A program made the translations under genes and the position numbers. A stretch of 64,000 bases of DNA from contig JAUXQT010000053.1 in the NCBI GenBank assembly GCA_030682135.1, forward strand, positions 108,832 through 172,831, read 5' to 3'. Below the pieces are notes generated by a model. The model ran no database searches, was not told where the DNA came from, and saw only the letters and a list, made by a program, of their open reading frames with translations. How positions within the stretch are numbered: position 1 is the first letter of the stretch; each line of letters starts with the position of its first letter. Of the stretch, positions 39,428 through 47,683 are shown piece by piece. This stretch comes from Nitrospirota bacterium (GTDB lineage: Bacteria > Nitrospirota > Nitrospiria > Nitrospirales > Nitrospiraceae).

Positions 39428-40342
39428 ATGGTCCGATCCCTGTTTCTGTTCGACATGACGTTTTGGCTCTATCTCGCCGCTCTGACCCTCTATATCGCCT
39501 ATCTCTTTGCGCGCCGTCCGGCGATGGCCTTAGCTCCTGCCGGCCATTCAACGGATAACTTCGATGAACGAGATGGAGCCTGGGCTACCCAATTGGGTCA
39601 GATCGCCACGTTGATTACGGTGTTTGGATGGATCGTGAATACCGGCGCCCTGTTCACGCGGGCCTTCGAGCGGATGCAGACGTCGGGGACCTTTGCGCCC
39701 TGGTCCAATCAGTTCGAGGCGATGGCCTATGTGTCCTGGGCGATTATTCTGGGTTATGTGCTGCTGGAGTTGCGCTACAAGATTAAAGCTATCGGCGCCT
39801 TCGTGGTGGGCATCGGGTTTATTGCGATGGGTGCGGCTTCGCTGTTGCCCTATCGATACCAGACGGCAGAACCGCTCGTGCCAGCGTTGAATAGCTATTG
39901 GATTTATATCCATGTGTCGATCACGCTGACCAGCTATGCGGCATTTGCGATGGCCGGTGGTTTGGGTGTGATGTACCTCTTCAAGGAACGGGCGGAACGA
40001 CGGGGGAGCACCTCCCGCTTCTACGCCGCCTTTCCGGATCTCGAGACCATCGATGAGTTAGGCTACAAAGCCATTACGGTCGGCTTTCCCTTGCTGGCCT
40101 TCGGCATTATCCTTGGGGCGATGTGGGCCAACTATGCCTGGGGCGGTTATTGGAGTTGGGATCCGAAAGAGACCTGGTCGCTGATCGTCTGGCTGATCTA
40201 CGGAGCCTACATTCATGCCAGAATGACGCGCGGGTGGGAGGGGCACCGCGCCGCCGTCTATGCGATCTTCGGCTTCTTGATGGTCGTGTTCTGTTTCTGG
40301 GGCGTGAACTTCCTGCTCTCAGGCCTCCATGCCTATGCATAA
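39428..40342 (+). CDS. ccsA: cytochrome c biogenesis protein CcsA/CcsB (haem handling)
   Basis: A 304-residue polytopic membrane protein with the tryptophan-rich haem-binding segment WGGYWSWDPKETWSL and conserved His in neighbouring loops, defining the CcsA/CcmF-like family. It forms the system II synthase with ResB. ATG 39428 has GGAGG upstream. The stop codon overlaps the start of the first TlpA-like gene by about 14 bp. Confidence 0.9.
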   Translation: MVRSLFLFDMTFWLYLAALTLYIAYLFARRPAMALAPAGHSTDNFDERDGAWATQLGQIATLITVFGWIVNTGALFTRAFERMQTSGTFAPWSNQFEAMAYVSWAIILGYVLLELRYKIKAIGAFVVGIGFIAMGAASLLPYRYQTAEPLVPALNSYWIYIHVSITLTSYAAFAMAGGLGVMYLFKERAERRGSTSRFYAAFPDLETIDELGYKAITVGFPLLAFGIILGAMWANYAWGGYWSWDPKETWSLIVWLIYGAYIHARMTRGWEGHRAAVYAIFGFLMVVFCFWGVNFLLSGLHAYA

Positions 40343-40985
40343 GCCCGAGCACAGCGGGAAAGGCGAGACAGGCGAGACGCGCAATCTTGGCGTTTCGCGC
40401 GAGTCCCGCTCGTCGCGCATGGGAATCGTCTTGGTCGGCGCCGCCATTCTCGCGGTGGTGTTCGGCATCGTCTGGATGCAGAGCGCGCAGTATGAGCTGC
40501 TGACGGTGGGGAAGCCGGCGCCTGACTTTGCCCTGACCGATCTGAACGACAAGCCCCAGCGGCTCTCGGATTTTCGAGGCAAGGTGGTGTTTCTGAATTT
40601 TTGGGCGACCTGGTGCAAACCCTGCCGTGAAGAAATGCCTTCGATGGAAGTGCTCCATAAGAATTTCGAGAAGGACGGCTTGGTGGTTCTGGCTGTCAGC
40701 ATCGATCGCGTAACGACGACCAAAGACATCCCTCCGTTTATCAAGGGTATGAATCTGACCTTCCCTGTTTTGATCGATTCCTGGGGAAAGACCGACAAGC
40801 CGTATAAACGTATGGGCGTCCCGGAAACGTTTATCATCGACCAGCAGGGCGTCATTCGAGAGATTGTGATCGGGCCGCGGGATTGGACAAGACTCGATAG
40901 CTTGCAAGTGTTGACCAAGTTGCTCAACGTGACTCCCAAAGCCGCAGATGTTCAATCATTGGACGGTGGAGCGAGGAAGGGATGA
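40329..40985 (+). CDS. TlpA/ResA-like thiol-disulfide oxidoreductase 1
   Basis: A 218-residue membrane-anchored thioredoxin-fold protein. After a charged N-terminus, one helix (MGIVLVGAAILAVVFGIVW) anchors it, and the active site is WCKPC in NFWATWCKPCREEMPSM. It probably reduces haem-binding cysteines of apocytochromes outside the membrane. It overlaps ccsA and the following paralogue (ATGATG at 40982). Confidence 0.88.
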   Translation: MPMHKPEHSGKGETGETRNLGVSRESRSSRMGIVLVGAAILAVVFGIVWMQSAQYELLTVGKPAPDFALTDLNDKPQRLSDFRGKVVFLNFWATWCKPCREEMPSMEVLHKNFEKDGLVVLAVSIDRVTTTKDIPPFIKGMNLTFPVLIDSWGKTDKPYKRMGVPETFIIDQQGVIREIVIGPRDWTRLDSLQVLTKLLNVTPKAADVQSLDGGARKG

Positions 40986-41521
40986 TGAGGCTGGTCATTG
41001 TTGGAATCGTGGCCGTGCTGATGGTCACGCTGGTCGGGATCGGTGGGGCTGCAGCGCCGGACATTCTTCCGGTTGCTGAGCGCAACGTCGTGAAACTGGG
41101 TGAGCCTGCCCCGAACTTCCGCCTTCGAGACTTGAACGGCCAGATGGTTTCATTGTCTGACTTGCGTGGCAAAGTGGTGTTGCTGAATTTTTGGGCGACC
41201 TGGTGTGGCCCTTGCCGGGTGGAGATGCCGGCGATGGAAGAGCTCTACCGGACATTTTCACGGAATGATTTTGAAATTCTCGCTGTGTCCACCGATGCGC
41301 AAGGCGCGTCGATCACCAGGCCGTTTCAGCAAGAGAACCACCTCACGTTTCCCATCCTCCACGATGCCGATTATCGTGTCGGATTGACCTATGGGGCCAG
41401 GAGTCTTCCTATGACTTTTATGGTGGACCGGCAAGGAATTGTCCGGCACCAAATTTTCGGCGCGCGCGACTGGGCAGCGGCTGAGGCACATCAGCTGGTG
41501 CAGATGTTGATGAAGTCGTAA
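40982..41521 (+). CDS. TlpA/ResA-like thiol-disulfide oxidoreductase 2
   Basis: A 179-residue paralogue of the preceding gene with an N-terminal signal or anchor helix (LVIVGIVAVLMVTLVGIGGAAA) and the active site WCGPC. The differing residue between the cysteines (Gly-Pro rather than Lys-Pro) may change redox potential. The start is ATG 40982 overlapping the previous stop (ATG 40985 is also possible). A palindromic repeat starts at its stop codon. Confidence 0.88.
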   Translation: MMRLVIVGIVAVLMVTLVGIGGAAAPDILPVAERNVVKLGEPAPNFRLRDLNGQMVSLSDLRGKVVLLNFWATWCGPCRVEMPAMEELYRTFSRNDFEILAVSTDAQGASITRPFQQENHLTFPILHDADYRVGLTYGARSLPMTFMVDRQGIVRHQIFGARDWAAAEAHQLVQMLMKS

Positions 41522-41644
41522 CAGGATGCTGAAACAGTCCGTCAGCATCGTTCTCGCATCGCTCAGAGGCTCAACGTACCACAAGGGTACGCCTCGCCTC
41601 TTCGCTCGCTGCGGCCTTGCTGAGCGGACCGTTTGAGCATCCTG
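41522..41644. repeat. 123-bp palindromic repeat family P, copy 2
   Basis: Same 9-bp terminal inverted repeat as copy 1 (CAGGATGCT...AGCATCCTG) and the same central CGTACC...GGGTACG hairpin. The intermediate arms are AGAGGC/GCCTCT here instead of GCAAGAA/TTCTTGC. Confidence 0.9.
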
Positions 41645-41738
41645 CGTGGATTTCGCCTGTTGTTTCAAATAGGCAGATCAGTAAATTTTCGGCGCACTCA
41701 CAGAGTATTTTCGTAGTCTGCTAGGAGCCTGTCAGACC

Positions 41739-42485
41739 TTGTCGCAATCGATCACGAATATTTCTCTTGTGGCGGCCTTTTCGGCCGGCTTGCTGTCGTT
41801 TGTGTCGCCCTGCGTGCTGCCACTGGTTCCCTCGTATATTTCCTACATTACCGGGCTCTCCATCGAACAACTCACCGATTCGACAGTGCGATCGAAGTTT
41901 AAGAAATCCATCGTTATCAACGCTCTGTTATTTATCGCCGGCTTTACCACCGTCTTCGTGTCTTTTGGCGCCTCTGCCAGCTTCATCGGACAGGCCTTGA
42001 TTACCTATCAAGATCACATTCGGCGGATCGGCGGGATCCTGATCATCATCTTCGGTCTCTACTTATTGGGGATCTTGAATATCAGTTTTCTGAAGATGGA
42101 ACATCGTTTCCAATTCAGAAGCCGGCCGGTCGGGTATGTGGGGTCGTTCTTGATTGGCATCGCGTTTGCCGCAGGCTGGACGCCCTGCGTCGGGCCGGTG
42201 CTCGGGACCATCTTGCTCTATGCCAGCACCACCGATTCGTTGTTGAACGGGGTGTTATTGCTGACGAGTTATTCGATGGGATTGGGATTGCCGTTATTTC
42301 TTACGGCCCTGGGAGTCGATCGATTCCTTGCCTACTTCAAGCAGGCGCGCCTGTATTTGTGGGGCGTTTCGACCGTGAGCGGGGTGTTGCTGATCATCGT
42401 GGGTATCATGATTTATGCCAATACCCTCACGATGATTACCGGATTTCTCGAACGACAGGGGATTGGGTGGTACCTCGGGCAGTGA
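41739..42485 (+). CDS. ccdA: cytochrome c biogenesis protein CcdA (DsbD-like)
   Basis: A 248-residue membrane protein with six predicted helices in two inverted halves, each carrying a cysteine-proline motif: SFVSPCVLPLVPSYISY and AAGWTPCVGPVLGT. It moves reducing equivalents across the membrane to the TlpA/ResA proteins. The start is a TTG at 41739 with AGGAG about 11 bases upstream. It completes the system II set in this cluster. Confidence 0.9.
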   Translation: MSQSITNISLVAAFSAGLLSFVSPCVLPLVPSYISYITGLSIEQLTDSTVRSKFKKSIVINALLFIAGFTTVFVSFGASASFIGQALITYQDHIRRIGGILIIIFGLYLLGILNISFLKMEHRFQFRSRPVGYVGSFLIGIAFAAGWTPCVGPVLGTILLYASTTDSLLNGVLLLTSYSMGLGLPLFLTALGVDRFLAYFKQARLYLWGVSTVSGVLLIIVGIMIYANTLTMITGFLERQGIGWYLGQ

Positions 42486-42523
42486 CCGAAGGCTGGACCT
42501 CAGCACGAGAACCGCTTCTCCCC

Positions 42524-43726
42524 ATGTCCACATTACCCAACGTCAAAGTCTACGATGCCCTGGTTGTCGGTATGGGGCCGGCTGGCGCTACCGCTGCGTA
42601 TCAGTTGAGTCGAGCTGGGCTGTCTGTCCTCGGGCTCGATAAGGCGGCGCATCCACGATACAAGGTTTGCGGCGGCGGGTTGTCGGCCAGGATCGACGGC
42701 ATCCTGGAAGACGATTACAAGTCGGTCGTCGAGCAGACGATCTACGGCATACAATTTTCTTACCGAGGCGCGGATCCCTTCTTCCTCGATTCCTCCAGCC
42801 CGATCGCCTACATGGTCATGCGCGATCGGTTTGACCATCTTCTTGTGGAGAAGGCGAGGCGGGCGGGCACCGAGGTGCACGAAGACGAGCTGGTGACGTC
42901 TTGTCGGCAGCTTCCAGACGGCATTGAAGTGACGACGGATCGCGGCCGGTATGTGGCGAAGGTTCTGATCGGGGCGGATGGGGCGAATAGCCTGGTGGCG
43001 CAGCAGTTATTCCCGGGCCGCCGGAGCCGCCGGCTGGCGGCCTTGGAGAGTGAAGTGCCGATCGGGACCGCACCGCAGTATCCCGGCACTGGGCGTGCGC
43101 TCATCGATATCGGCGCGACGCCCGCAGGGTATGCCTGGATATTCCCGAAGCAGGAACGGCTCTCCATCGGTGTGGGGGATCTTCGTGGAGGGCTCGCGAG
43201 TCCGAAGAAGGTGTTCGATCGGTTTGTAGAGCATGAGCAGGGATTGGCTCCGTGGAAGGTCCCGCATCCGACCGGCCATCCACTCCCGGTCTTCAGTGAG
43301 TATGGCGAGGCCGATCGGGAGTCAGCCGGACTAGTGCGAGGCCGCGCCTTGCTGGTGGGAGATGCGGGGCATCTGGTCGATCCCTTATTCGGCGAAGGCA
43401 TTTATTACGCGGTGCGGTCGGGGCAGTTGGCTGCAGAATCGATTCTGAACCAGGTCAAGGATCCGCGATGTTCGCTGGCCGAGTATGAAGATGCCGTCAG
43501 GCGGGAGATTTACGAGGAGTTTCTGGTGGCGGCTCGTGTGGCGAGTATTGTTTATTCGTATCCGCGTTTCTGCCACCACCACCTGCCCCGCTATCGACAC
43601 ATCGTCATGCTCTATTACGACGTGCTCCGCGGGCGTGAAACATATCGAACGTTTTATGCCAAGGCGAAGAGCCTGATCAAATTATCCCTCAAGGACTTGC
43701 TCCTCGAAGCCGTTTCGTTCCGTTGA
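42524..43726 (+). CDS. geranylgeranyl-reductase-family FAD oxidoreductase
   Basis: A 400-residue flavoprotein. The dinucleotide fold is VVGMGPAGATAAYQLSRAG near residues 14-32, followed by KVCGGGLS. The second FAD motif is LLVGDAGHLVDPLFGEGIYYA. These patterns fit the geranylgeranyl reductase family, which reduces isoprenoid chains of lipids or quinones; the real substrate is unknown. ATG 42524 lacks a clear ribosome-binding site but precedes the FAD fold by a usual distance. It follows ccdA by 38 bp. Confidence 0.8.
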   Translation: MSTLPNVKVYDALVVGMGPAGATAAYQLSRAGLSVLGLDKAAHPRYKVCGGGLSARIDGILEDDYKSVVEQTIYGIQFSYRGADPFFLDSSSPIAYMVMRDRFDHLLVEKARRAGTEVHEDELVTSCRQLPDGIEVTTDRGRYVAKVLIGADGANSLVAQQLFPGRRSRRLAALESEVPIGTAPQYPGTGRALIDIGATPAGYAWIFPKQERLSIGVGDLRGGLASPKKVFDRFVEHEQGLAPWKVPHPTGHPLPVFSEYGEADRESAGLVRGRALLVGDAGHLVDPLFGEGIYYAVRSGQLAAESILNQVKDPRCSLAEYEDAVRREIYEEFLVAARVASIVYSYPRFCHHHLPRYRHIVMLYYDVLRGRETYRTFYAKAKSLIKLSLKDLLLEAVSFR

Positions 43727-43830
43727 GTTCATCGGAGCCCACCGCATTCGCTGGTGGATCACGAACGAGAATCAAAAGAGTTGGAAGTCTGCTGATAGCG
43801 GAACGTGGACTGCTTCGGTGCTGCTCGGAA

Positions 43831-44769
43831 TCAGCACCACGCGCCGAGGCGGCAGGATACAAACGATTGGCCTAACCCCAATGCTGAGGCAGAAGGCAGG
43901 CGGAAGGATCCGGTCGGGACAGAGGGGAGGAGTCCCGCCGCGAGGCTAAGCTGGTTTCCCGATGGAGCGGCGGTCGGTGAATTCGCAGATGACGCGGGCT
44001 CGGTCTGTTTCGCCAACAGTGGAGCAGACTTTCCGCTGCCAATTTTTGCGAGCAAGCTCTTGCCCTCGCCTGCATGCGCATTGCTCGGATATTTCTCTGC
44101 CAAGAGGGTCAGTTGTTCACTGGCCCAATCGTCCGCGCCCAAGTCATGGTAGCTGAGCGCCAAGAAGTACAAGGCGTCTGGTGCGACCGACTTGTCGGGG
44201 TAGAGCTTCATGATTTGTTCGAAGCGATGTGCGGCGGCCAGATAGGAGCCCCGCCGATAATAGAATTGCCCTACGAAGAGATGCATCTGCGCGAGGAGAT
44301 CGTGGCATTCCTGGATCTTCTGGAGCGCTTGCCCGTCGTATCGGCTGCCTTGAAAGTCTTTACGCAGCCGCTCAAAGGAATCGATGGCTTTTTGAACGGG
44401 CTCCGGATCGCGATCGATGCCCTTAGCCCGTTTCATCTGGCTTTCTCCGATCCGGAAGGCGGCATAGGAGGCGAGGGTATGGGTGCGATGGAGATCGAGG
44501 AAGTGATTATATTCCACGATGGCTTCCGTGTATTCCTCTTTTTCGAAGAACGCTTCGCCTCGCTTCATGATGACGTTGGGGTCGTAATTTTTCTCGATCG
44601 TGTCGCCTAGGAAGATCTGCTCGTCGGTGCCGCTCAGGGCTTTCTTGGCCGTGTCTTGGGGCTTGGGTGTACTGGAGCAGGCCGTGGTGACGCAGAAGAC
44701 GGCCATGCAGAGGCCAAGAGCCGTTGCTCGTCGTGGGGCATCTGTGAAGCTGGGGAATGCACGTATCAT
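43831..44769 (-). CDS. bamD: outer membrane assembly lipoprotein BamD-like
   Basis: A 312-residue lipoprotein: signal peptide ending at the lipobox VTTACSS (Cys near residue 31), then TPR-type repeats (GEAFFEKEEYTEAIVEYNHFL, GQFYYRRGSYLAAAHRFEQIM). This is the BamD/YfiO pattern, a scaffold of the beta-barrel assembly machine. The C-terminal ~60 residues are Ser/Pro/Ala-rich and beyond the usual family. ATG 44769 follows GAGG on the minus strand; it is divergent from fabH. Confidence 0.82.
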   Translation of the reverse strand: MIRAFPSFTDAPRRATALGLCMAVFCVTTACSSTPKPQDTAKKALSGTDEQIFLGDTIEKNYDPNVIMKRGEAFFEKEEYTEAIVEYNHFLDLHRTHTLASYAAFRIGESQMKRAKGIDRDPEPVQKAIDSFERLRKDFQGSRYDGQALQKIQECHDLLAQMHLFVGQFYYRRGSYLAAAHRFEQIMKLYPDKSVAPDALYFLALSYHDLGADDWASEQLTLLAEKYPSNAHAGEGKSLLAKIGSGKSAPLLAKQTEPASSANSPTAAPSGNQLSLAAGLLPSVPTGSFRLPSASALGLGQSFVSCRLGAWC

Positions 44770-44894
44770 AACTGCCTCGAAATCTAGCAGGAGTGCGGTC
44801 TGAATGCAACGATTCGCGCATGCGAGTTGACCCCTGTGGTACCGAGACCTATAATCCCGCCATTCTTGCAGTGACCAGCACAGTACAGAGACCT

Positions 44895-45887
44895 ATGATA
44901 CGGACAAGGATTATTGGGACGGGCTCGTACCTCCCTGAACGGGTGGTGACGAATCGCGAGGTGGGGGCATCGTTGGGTATTGAACCTGACGCGGTCTTTC
45001 GCCTGACAGGGATTCAGGAACGTCGGTGGGCATCGGCATCCCAAGCCTCTTCCGATCTTGCCGTGGAAGCCGCCAGGCAGGCGCTTGAGGCCGCAGGACT
45101 CCCGGCTTCTGACGTAGGGGCGATCGTGCTGTCGACGACCTCTCCCGACTCGGTCTTTCCCTCGACGGCGTGCCATGTTCAGCGGATGCTGGGTTGTCCC
45201 GCGATTCCGGCATTCGATGTGGCGGCTTCCTGCTCAGGTTTTCTGTATGGACTCTCGATGGCCGATGCGATGATCCGGAGCGGGCAAATCAAGACCTGCT
45301 TGGTGGTCGCCGCCGAGGTGAAGTCTCGTTCCCTCGATCCTGCTGACGGCGATACGGTGCTGTTATTCGGCGATGGCGCCGGCGCGGTGGTCCTGAAGGG
45401 TGAACCCGATGCAGGCCCGCTCGGACGAGGGCTCTTGGGCATCCGCCTCCATGCGGACGGTGCGCAACATGGTTTGATTTCGATTCCCGCAGGCGGATCG
45501 CGCCTGCCGACGACATCGGAAACGGTCGAGGCGAAGCGTCATACGTTGCTGATGCAAGGGGCGCCGCTCTTTCGTTTGGCAGTCAAGCGACTGGAAGAGG
45601 CCATTCGCGAGGTCGTGAAAGAGTTCGATGTCGATGTTCACGATCTCGCGCAGCTGGTCTTGCACCAAGCCAACGGGCGAATTATCAGCCAGCTGACGAA
45701 GCGGCTGGGAGTTTCGCCGGAACGGGTTTGTTCCGTGATCGGGCGTTATGGTAATACCTCGTCGGCGTCAGTGCCGGTTGCGCTCGACTACGCAGTCCGC
45801 TCTGGGAAGATTGTGCCCCACGACCTTGTCCTACTGGGCAGTTTTGGCGGTGGTGTGACGTGGGCGGCCGGGTTAGTTCGCTGGTAA
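44895..45887 (+). CDS. fabH: 3-oxoacyl-ACP synthase III
   Basis: A 330-residue condensing enzyme starting fatty acid synthesis from acetyl-CoA and malonyl-ACP. The catalytic triad is visible: Cys in AASCSGFLYGL, His in VLHQANGRII, Asn in YGNTSSASVP. ATG 44895 (MIRTRIIGTGSYLPE) is the family start; the track ORF is too long. It is monocistronic or loosely linked to the following DUF47 gene. Confidence 0.93.
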   Translation: MIRTRIIGTGSYLPERVVTNREVGASLGIEPDAVFRLTGIQERRWASASQASSDLAVEAARQALEAAGLPASDVGAIVLSTTSPDSVFPSTACHVQRMLGCPAIPAFDVAASCSGFLYGLSMADAMIRSGQIKTCLVVAAEVKSRSLDPADGDTVLLFGDGAGAVVLKGEPDAGPLGRGLLGIRLHADGAQHGLISIPAGGSRLPTTSETVEAKRHTLLMQGAPLFRLAVKRLEEAIREVVKEFDVDVHDLAQLVLHQANGRIISQLTKRLGVSPERVCSVIGRYGNTSSASVPVALDYAVRSGKIVPHDLVLLGSFGGGVTWAAGLVRW

Positions 45888-45965
45888 GGGCTGTCGATGT
45901 CCGGCGTGACGGCGCTATCTGTGCCGTGAGAAACGCCGATTGTATCTGAACTGAGGAGCGTCGCG

Positions 45966-46586
45966 ATGTTATTTGGATTGATCCCTCGAGAAGAAGCGTT
46001 CTTTGAGCTGTTCAAGAAGGCCGCACATAATATGATCGAGGGGAGCCGTCTCTTGAAGGTCATGATGGAAGATTTCCGGTCTCCCATCGAACAAGCCCGG
46101 GGGATTAAAGACGTCGAACATGTTGGAGATAGCATTACGCACGATATTGCGTTTCGATTGAACAAAACCTTTATTACGCCGATCGATCGGGAGGATATCC
46201 ATGACCTCGCGAGCGCGCTCGACGATATCCTGGATGTGACGGAGGCGATCGCCGACCGCTTCGTGTTATACAAGGTTACGAAGCCGACCCCGATGGCAAT
46301 CAAGTTGGCGGATATTCTGTATCAGGCCTCTGTGGCCGTGGGGAGTGGCGTGGATCGCCTGGGGCTCGCGCATCCGGAGCTGAAGGAATGCAGCGTGCGG
46401 GTGAACAGCCTGGAAAACGAAGCGGACCGAGTGTCCCGCGACGCGATATCCGCACTCTTTGAAAAAGAAACCGATCCGATTGCCGTGATCAAGTGGAAAG
46501 AGATTTACGAGAACTTCGAAGCGGGAACCGACCGCTGCGAAGACGTCGCAAATATTCTTGAGCGGATCGCGCTCAAACATCACTAA
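45966..46586 (+). CDS. DUF47/PhoU-like protein
   Basis: A 206-residue all-helical protein opening MLFGLIPREEAFFELFKKAA, typical of DUF47 proteins related to PhoU. They are regularly encoded just before PiT phosphate transporters and are thought to regulate them. ATG 45966 follows GAGGAGCG. The gap to pit is filled by an inverted heptad repeat. Confidence 0.88.
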   Translation: MLFGLIPREEAFFELFKKAAHNMIEGSRLLKVMMEDFRSPIEQARGIKDVEHVGDSITHDIAFRLNKTFITPIDREDIHDLASALDDILDVTEAIADRFVLYKVTKPTPMAIKLADILYQASVAVGSGVDRLGLAHPELKECSVRVNSLENEADRVSRDAISALFEKETDPIAVIKWKEIYENFEAGTDRCEDVANILERIALKHH

Positions 46587-46592
46587 AGGACG

Positions 46593-46685
46593 TGATGTGT
46601 GATCCGTGATGAGTGAAGGGCCTGACCTCGTCCTGCCATTTGTCCCGGGTTCACTCGTCACTCATCACTCATGACGCATCACGGT
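46593..46685. repeat. inverted heptad repeat, site G (DUF47-pit junction)
   Basis: Left: GTGATGT, GTGATCC, GTGATGA. Right: TCACTCG, TCACTCA, TCACTCA, then ATGACGCATCACGG. Same inverted seven-base design as sites A-E but with a GTGA/TCAC core instead of GCTGA/TCAGC. Confidence 0.85.
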
Positions 46686-46690
46686 GCTGA

Positions 46691-47683
46691 ATGCCTGAAT
46701 TGACCGGAATGTTGCTTCTTGTCGTGTTGTTGGCGCTCCTGTTCGATTTTTCGAACGGGTGGCATGACAGTGCCAATGCCATTGCGACGGTCGTCTCGAC
46801 GAGAGTGGTGAGTCCGCTCGTGGCGGTCATGGCAGCTGGCGTTCTCAATGTCGCCGGGGCCTTCATGTCCACAGCGGTCGCCAAGATGGTGGGGTCGGGG
46901 ATTGTGAACCCGACCATGGTCACTCAAGAAATGGTGGCGGCGGCGTTGGCCGGTGCGATCTTGTGGAATCTCTTCACGCTGTTGCTGGGATTGCCGACGA
47001 GCTCGTCTCATGCCTTGATCGGCGGACTGGTCGGGGCTGCAGTGACCCATGGCGGATGGGATATGGTGAAGTGGTCCGGGCTTCGTCCGGTGATGGAAGC
47101 CATGGTGCTTGCGCCGTTCTTCGGTTTTGCCATTGGATTTATGCTGATGGTGCTCATCAGCTGGGTCTGTTTTCGTGTGACGCGAAGTGTGGCCACTCGA
47201 CTATTCAAACGGCTGCAGCTCGTGTCCGCCTGTTTCATGGCATTCAGTCACGGGGCCAATGATGCGCAGAAGGCCATGGGCATCATTACCTTGGCCTTGC
47301 TCTCTGCCGGGCAGATTCCTTCCGGCGAGGTGCCTGGTTGGGTGATCGGCGCCTGTGCGGTGGCGATGGGATTGGGGACTGCGGTGGGCGGCTGGCAGAT
47401 CGTCCGTACGTTGGGAATGGGAATCGTGAAGCTGGAGCCGGTGCATGGATTTGCGGCAGAGACCGGTGCCGCGGCGGTGTTGCTCGTGACCGCGCACATC
47501 GGCTTACCGGTGAGCACCACGCAGACCATCACGACGTCGGTCATGGGGGTCGGCGCGATCAAGCGGCTTTCGGCGGTGCGCTGGGGCGTCACGACAAGAA
47601 TTCTCTACGCCTGGGTGTTCACGCTCCCTGGCGCCGCGCTTCTCGCATCGCTCATTTATCTTCTCATGGTCAGGCTTCACTAA
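46691..47683 (+). CDS. pit: inorganic phosphate transporter, PiT family
   Basis: A 330-residue membrane protein with the paired PiT signatures: FSNGWHDSANAIATVVSTRVVSP at the start and MAFSHGANDAQKAMGIITLAL in the second half. It carries phosphate by low-affinity symport. The start ATG 46691 lies at the end of the heptad repeat. Its stop codon overlaps that of phoR (tail to tail) by four bases. Confidence 0.93.
   Translation: MPELTGMLLLVVLLALLFDFSNGWHDSANAIATVVSTRVVSPLVAVMAAGVLNVAGAFMSTAVAKMVGSGIVNPTMVTQEMVAAALAGAILWNLFTLLLGLPTSSSHALIGGLVGAAVTHGGWDMVKWSGLRPVMEAMVLAPFFGFAIGFMLMVLISWVCFRVTRSVATRLFKRLQLVSACFMAFSHGANDAQKAMGIITLALLSAGQIPSGEVPGWVIGACAVAMGLGTAVGGWQIVRTLGMGIVKLEPVHGFAAETGAAAVLLVTAHIGLPVSTTQTITTSVMGVGAIKRLSAVRWGVTTRILYAWVFTLPGAALLASLIYLLMVRLH

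Noticed and set aside
45888-45965. Possible Pho box before the DUF47-pit pair
   Set aside because: Only loose CTGTC-like matches without the paired 7-mer spacing.
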